Source of the DNA: Seison nebaliae
Taxonomy: Eukaryota > Rotifera > Pararotatoria > Seisonacea > Seisonidae
NCBI GenBank assembly: GCA_023231475.1
Contig: JALJEE010001721.1
Span: forward strand, 1 to 24,983
DNA length: 24,983 nucleotides
Reading direction: 5' to 3'
This document shows positions 21,201 through 24,983 of the stretch, one piece after another; positions within the stretch are counted from its first letter, which is position 1; every line of letters starts with the position of its first letter. The notes under the pieces are model-generated. The model made no database searches. It had not been told where the DNA came from and saw only the letters and a program-made list of their open reading frames with translations. The position numbers and the translations under genes are program-made.

Positions 21201-22803
21201 AATGAAAAACAGAAATATTGTATCAAAATCTACTCGACCACATTGTCTCGCTATCAATCAGCCATTTATCGATTTGAATGAGAATGAAGGAAAAGAAACG
21301 GATTTAACTCAATTTATTCAAGAAATTCCTAAAATAAATTTCGAACAATTTTCTTCCAATAAAGAAATCGCTATTTATAAGTTGGCTAACGATTGTTTTG
21401 AGGACGACCAAACGAAATTGTCTTTCCTTTTCCATTGTAACGAGAAACCAATGAATTTAGTCATCTTATTCATGTCGTTGAACTTAACCGAATCGAATGA
21501 AATCTTATCATACGAAATTACCAAATTTCAACAATTATTCCGAGTTCAACCAATAATCGACCTCCGATTCTCTCCATATCACTTCGGCAATAAGAATTTC
21601 CTTAATCTCATGTTACGTAATCAGAACCAAAATAAGAACCAGTCGATTTGTATCCGTCTGATGAATCTGTTTATGATACATAAGAATAATATTAAATTTG
21701 AATTTAATAAATTTAGTGAAGATGAAGGAATGTATTTATCGAAGTTAAATGATCGATTAGATTATCAATTTCAAATAATGGAAAAGAAACAGAATGAGAA
21801 TTCACTCGAATTTTCTTCATTGAAAGATTATGCCAAATTCACTGATAATAAAGATATTCGACATTTCATTCAACATTTCTATTCAAATTATTCATCAATT
21901 TTATTAGATTCGTCACTAATTATTTTTCTTTCTTTCATTCAATATCGTCTCTCAACTTTGTCGTGTGACGATTCCTCTTCAAATAATCATTTGGCTGTCA
22001 TCGTCAATTATGTGAAACAGTCAGACATTTTGAATCATGATCAATTCCACGATCAACCAATTTCACCACTTACTTCAGTCTATTTAGCTATACCTCGTCG
22101 TAGTTTCATTAACGATTTTGTTAGACGGAAACTTTATCCCATCAAAGTTCGATTAATATTCCAATATCTTATTCCTCCACAACATACAAATGGTAATGGT
22201 GATAATAAAATCAAATATTTTGTGAAACTTTTCCAATGTCCCGTAAAGAATAAAAATCGATTACTTCAAAACTTCATTCATTATCAAAAAAACGGATTGT
22301 TATCATTTAACGAAATTTTTAAGGAACATAAAATTACTGATAATTTTAATACGACGATTGAAATGAACGAGAATCAACCGAGATTATTCGATGGAAAACT
22401 CCAACGTTATTATAATCGAGAATTCAATTCCAAATCGACATTGGAACAATTTACAACTAAACGTTCTACACAATTAAAATCTGAAATATCTGAAGCATTT
22501 ACTGATCAAATCGATAATTTGGATTCGGTGCAATTGACTAATGTAACACAACAGTTAAAAAGAGAGAAAGTTAATTTTATTAATTTCCCAATATTAAGAT
22601 GGGAAGCGTCACCGTTAATTGAATTCGAATTGGATCGAGAGAAAAAAAATCGAAAACAATTAGATTTTATTGCATATCTTGATCGAGAAAGTTTTTTCGA
22701 TATATCTTCCTACATTCTGGTTATTGGAGCAACTGGTAAAAATTATTTTCTTCAATCTATTGCATCTTGTTGGTATGTTGTGCAGAATTTTTCTGTTCCT
22801 TAA
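18220..22803 (+). CDS. TRAPPC8: TRAPPC8 (Trs85 orthologue), TRAPPIII subunit
   Basis: A single intronless frame of 1527 codons. TRAPPC8 is a specific subunit of TRAPPIII, acting with Rab1 at ER-Golgi and autophagy membranes. Family landmarks appear in order: an N-terminal IRDYYIPYVAVITS segment; FFVSSAHLEPLEKFKELE; YRGLIPWCEVKMNYLANAIK with GLQKYWTSGMKKFF (about 313-350), which aligns with the RGLLPHIE...SRKGLSRSLFSATKKWF block of human TRAPPC8; APELMLRRLADLAFMCQAYELAL (about 403-430); and RKYSYYMALAAHRFNKC...EDALRCYRLS (about 615-645) in the solenoid. The C-terminal half is divergent and beta-rich. A Ser/Asn-rich run lies at about 370-395. Length is close to the roughly 1435-aa human protein. 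Start chosen as the first ATG, directly before the conserved N-terminus. Confidence 0.92.
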   Translation: MNGENIRLEREHIAELIRDYYIPYVAVITSYDVEQLCHKMGRSLIQLLQPYTPMNLDIDRSFDEDISVEFQTIKRSHTLKLNNFNVHLVDISTMETVARRNSFRRYGKDSNNEKSNEEDDKCNNQYWYYEWMKKELEKRSLTLTDNIPTQMTMESMESLFNSAIACLFFVSSAHLEPLEKFKELEKIVQQHYTTSTTISQVDTSNRVVGNEHVIDMNPRHHQHTSFIQPPNTNEGGTKIKNVLWFDTFPNIYRHFILINDDDDDPEVKHDFQEKFLRIQTYYTLTSCSLLHLKTKQTSSIDNFISLRRLMLNIVYRGLIPWCEVKMNYLANAIKTGRGLQKYWTSGMKKFFAASSRQRMLSAWTSESILNDNSNSTNNLSNSSTSQSSSNLSLSSIIGFLPQNDTAPELMLRRLADLAFMCQAYELALDNYNTLRKELNGGTTGIWFASVLEMQPMVKFMCTVCGNGGSSSFYNTNDQNMNDISKTIDEYDKRINNPNIIDILSKKYVSLKELQLFLTPKSAALFNMEKLPDYSPENYRTALHCYQQLRMYNRSLLLMIFGGEILKSEKFYLSASALYLDLAMQVNTQNIHAALFQEQSAVCQMNILPVGRLRKYSYYMALAAHRFNKCANYEDALRCYRLSAQSHKKSCQNYRWKIYKKNSIHSERRKDNWNSKQNYCYESMTSIYLKRKEFHLAKLNCEKIFEYDLKLFETKTKQLEFLKLFFQLVHETNSEEIIYLPNIFYLDHRLIYIYSSSTHPIDESDKRIVSIRRHRHDKFENQLRKMESYCLEYLLDSCQTQIFHYANVTDSAVNEIPVDLYCYHSINEMFDLKSFNSEKSSQTSNLLWLYAEEETFIQFTLENRLNVNLECENFKLLYNFVLDPNTIEEEIENQIKVEFEENSLNFDENNSKNILKLQMNAKSSGKLFIDGIEFHLSWTHQQQRDTIRCRLKLNFNRPLVFLPKRNRVRMTVNNQFHHSPPNGQLLHLDVQLQKKMKNRNIVSKSTRPHCLAINQPFIDLNENEGKETDLTQFIQEIPKINFEQFSSNKEIAIYKLANDCFEDDQTKLSFLFHCNEKPMNLVILFMSLNLTESNEILSYEITKFQQLFRVQPIIDLRFSPYHFGNKNFLNLMLRNQNQNKNQSICIRLMNLFMIHKNNIKFEFNKFSEDEGMYLSKLNDRLDYQFQIMEKKQNENSLEFSSLKDYAKFTDNKDIRHFIQHFYSNYSSILLDSSLIIFLSFIQYRLSTLSCDDSSSNNHLAVIVNYVKQSDILNHDQFHDQPISPLTSVYLAIPRRSFINDFVRRKLYPIKVRLIFQYLIPPQHTNGNGDNKIKYFVKLFQCPVKNKNRLLQNFIHYQKNGLLSFNEIFKEHKITDNFNTTIEMNENQPRLFDGKLQRYYNREFNSKSTLEQFTTKRSTQLKSEISEAFTDQIDNLDSVQLTNVTQQLKREKVNFINFPILRWEASPLIEFELDREKKNRKQLDFIAYLDRESFFDISSYILVIGATGKNYFLQSIASCWYVVQNFSVP

Positions 22804-24848
22804 TTTTTGGGAGTTTTGCAATTATGAAATTTACAAACTTTTTATTTATTTATTGTTAAATTATTGTTCAGATTTTAATAAAGTTTGATGTCTTTTCGTC
22901 AGAAAGTTTTTCAAAAAAACAAACTGATTCATAATAGCCATTTGTATTTCATAGTTAAACATTTACGATAATTAAAACATGTTAATCGGTCGAGTATTCT
23001 GATTCTTCTCAAATTAAGATGTTAAACAATCGAACAGTAGTTTCAAAGGTGATGAACAAAATAGATATGAACCGGTGATTATTGCGTTAGAACCTGATTC
23101 AGATGTTTAATTCAGTCAATCTTACTAGATATTCCCTTGTTAGATGGTTCTGACTGAGAGACTATAAAAACTACATGAAGTTAAAGTTTCACTTTCGTCA
23201 AATATTAATTATATCGAATATCATCAACAAATGCCGAACTTTTCCTCCGATGAATATTATAAACTAACACTACTGTAACACTCGCGGAAATGAAGCTTAA
23301 TTTCCTTAACAACTAAATTTTAAATTCTCTCCCTGAGAGCAGAGACATGGTATATCTATAAGTACTATTGATTTCTTCTTATTACATCCGATACTTCGAT
23401 AAACAAGTAGTAACAGATTATAATCTATAATATAGAATGTTCTAAACGATAAAGAAAGTAACTATATTATTTGCTATTTCTTTTAATAATCTGGTTTTCC
23501 AAATTGTAAGATGATAAATAATGTAATAAGTAATTTCTGACACCCGAATGCGATAGACCAAACACTCCAAGACATCCGTCTAACTGGACTAATTTCATAT
23601 TGCAAAGATATTACTCTCATGTTGTAGATAGTTGGACTTAGGGCGATTTAACTATATTAATGCATGTTCAAGTTTGCATAATCGAATATCATCCTGATGG
23701 ATGACAAGCTAGGTGACTAATATTTACTATGCTCTTGATAAAATTAATGGATTTTCTATTTGATATAAAATATGAGCAGAATATTCAACTAATCAATTTA
23801 GCATTGTCCATCATAAAACGAAGGAAATATCCTGTTAAATAGAAGAAGGTCGAAAGAAATATGATGATTGTAATTTCCTGTTTTCCCTTCTGGCGCGAAG
23901 AATCATTCAATCGATAAAAGCGACTCTTGGGAATATCGATGAAAAATGAGCATTACAATCTTCTTAAGAATGCAATTCTCCGTTCGAAATATTGATATTG
24001 TGCATGTTCTAAATAATTTACGAGTGAGAGTATTGGATTATGATAATTCGTAGTTAATTTACATTCTCCGTCTCCCATCAACAGTTCTTTTATTAAATTG
24101 TTTTCCTATTTACGTCTATCTATGAAGAAAATGGCCTTATTTCCTAAGCAATAATCACTAGGACGGTCAAACTGATATGATGATGATTAGTGATAATTGA
24201 AGTTTATTTAGTCCTTGAAGGGCGATGAGAAGTTTCATTACATGAATATTATCAGATTTCATGAGATGGAACTTTCGAAGATAAGATGAGTGTATTCCCA
24301 AAAACTAATTTTTCACAATGTCAGTCATATCTTTTATATACCTTATATATTGCAATTACATCAGAATATTTTGAAAATCGAACGATTTATAATTAGAATA
24401 ATAGTCAATCCTTTTAGTTGATCTTTATTTGCTTGTTGCAAACAAATCTTATGTCATCTGGTGTTAAAAGCAAACGTAAAAGCAAGTTAATATGATTATA
24501 CATTAGGAGTGAGCACGAAGTACTTAGCAATGGACAATCATCAATCATTCACCTATTTTCATTTGTTCTTCGTTTATTCTTCTAAAGAAGCCTTAATAAA
24601 GTTAATAAGAAAATAATTGAATAAATATCTTTACAAAAAAAAGTAACTACACGATTCGATAAAGCATTGTTTGATGAGTTTTGATACGTTATCATTCGAC
24701 ATGGGCGAATGACAAAGATGTGAAGTTATCATTTCTCAATAAACCTAATCATTATTGACAATTGTCATTGTGTAACAGAAGGTTCATTTTATCTTTAGCA
24801 TTCAATCTTTATGGTAACTCTTTCAAGTGAGTCATAGATATAATTATA
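22804..24848. other. TRAPPC8 3' UTR and gene-free region
   Basis: AATAAA at 22877-22882 is a likely TRAPPC8 poly(A) signal. The remaining 2 kb has no long frames, no recognised protein and no RNA gene that I could identify. Confidence 0.55.
22877..22882 (+). terminator. Poly(A) signal AATAAA (TRAPPC8)
   Basis: AATAAA lies 74 nt after the TRAPPC8 stop codon. Confidence 0.5.
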
Positions 24849-24983
24849 CAGTAGGAATTTAAAGTAATCGGACACTTTTACGTTTTTATAAAACCGGTCA
24901 TAACTTCTGTCCTATGAAGTATCTTTCGTAAAGGTGGATATCGCAAAATAGCCCTATTCAAGCTCTTAAACATAGTGCAAAAA
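24849..24983 (+). mobile_element. Possible Tc1/mariner-like terminal inverted repeat, cut by window end
   Basis: After a TA dinucleotide (24847-24848) the sequence CAGTAGGAATTTAAAGTAAT continues into CGGACACTTTTACG. The CAGT...AAAGTA(T/A)(T/G)CGGACAC layout is typical of Tc1-like ends, and TA is their target site. No transposase is visible before the window ends, and no inverted copy of this end exists elsewhere in the window, so it may be a full element or a MITE. Confidence 0.5.

Overview
The window is nuclear DNA of an animal with a compact, AT-rich genome. It carries metazoan-type genes: a membrane-anchored trypsin-like protease, VPS41 with a C-terminal RING-H2, TRAPPC8, and a selenocysteine-containing glutathione peroxidase. 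Most introns are 42-53 nt. The species cannot be named from sequence alone. A mite or another small-genome invertebrate would fit, but this is inference.

Layout, left to right. At 1-1220 (minus strand) is the 5' part of a type II transmembrane serine protease split into at least eight small exons; its 3' end lies outside the window. From 1221 to 3128 there is no assignable gene. At 3129-4679 and 5679-7192 (plus strand) are two neighbouring five-intron genes for single-pass membrane glycoproteins of 429 and 423 aa, which look like old tandem duplicates of an unrecognised family. At 7383-10376 is intronless VPS41. At 10908-12227 is an intronless, basic, probably disordered 439-aa protein with a canonical-looking dynein light chain (LC8) motif. 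After about 2.3 kb without genes come two small spliced genes, 14496-15015 and 15077-15780, only 61 nt apart. Then come the glutathione peroxidase (16607-17451) with an in-frame UGA and a SECIS-like stem-loop in its 3' UTR, and intronless TRAPPC8 (18220-22803). The last 2 kb has no gene, and the right edge enters what looks like a Tc1/mariner-type inverted terminal repeat.

Functional themes. VPS41 (HOPS tether at the late endosome/lysosome) and TRAPPC8 (TRAPPIII complex, early secretory pathway and autophagy) are both membrane-traffic genes, but they lie 8 kb apart and nothing here shows co-regulation. Reconstructing 23 introns by hand shows the main genome-level oddity. Twenty donors read GTT, two GTC and one GTA, and the acceptors are mostly TAG or AAG rather than CAG. 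Several of these junctions are fixed by protein homology, so this looks like a real departure from the usual GTAAGT/CAG pattern.
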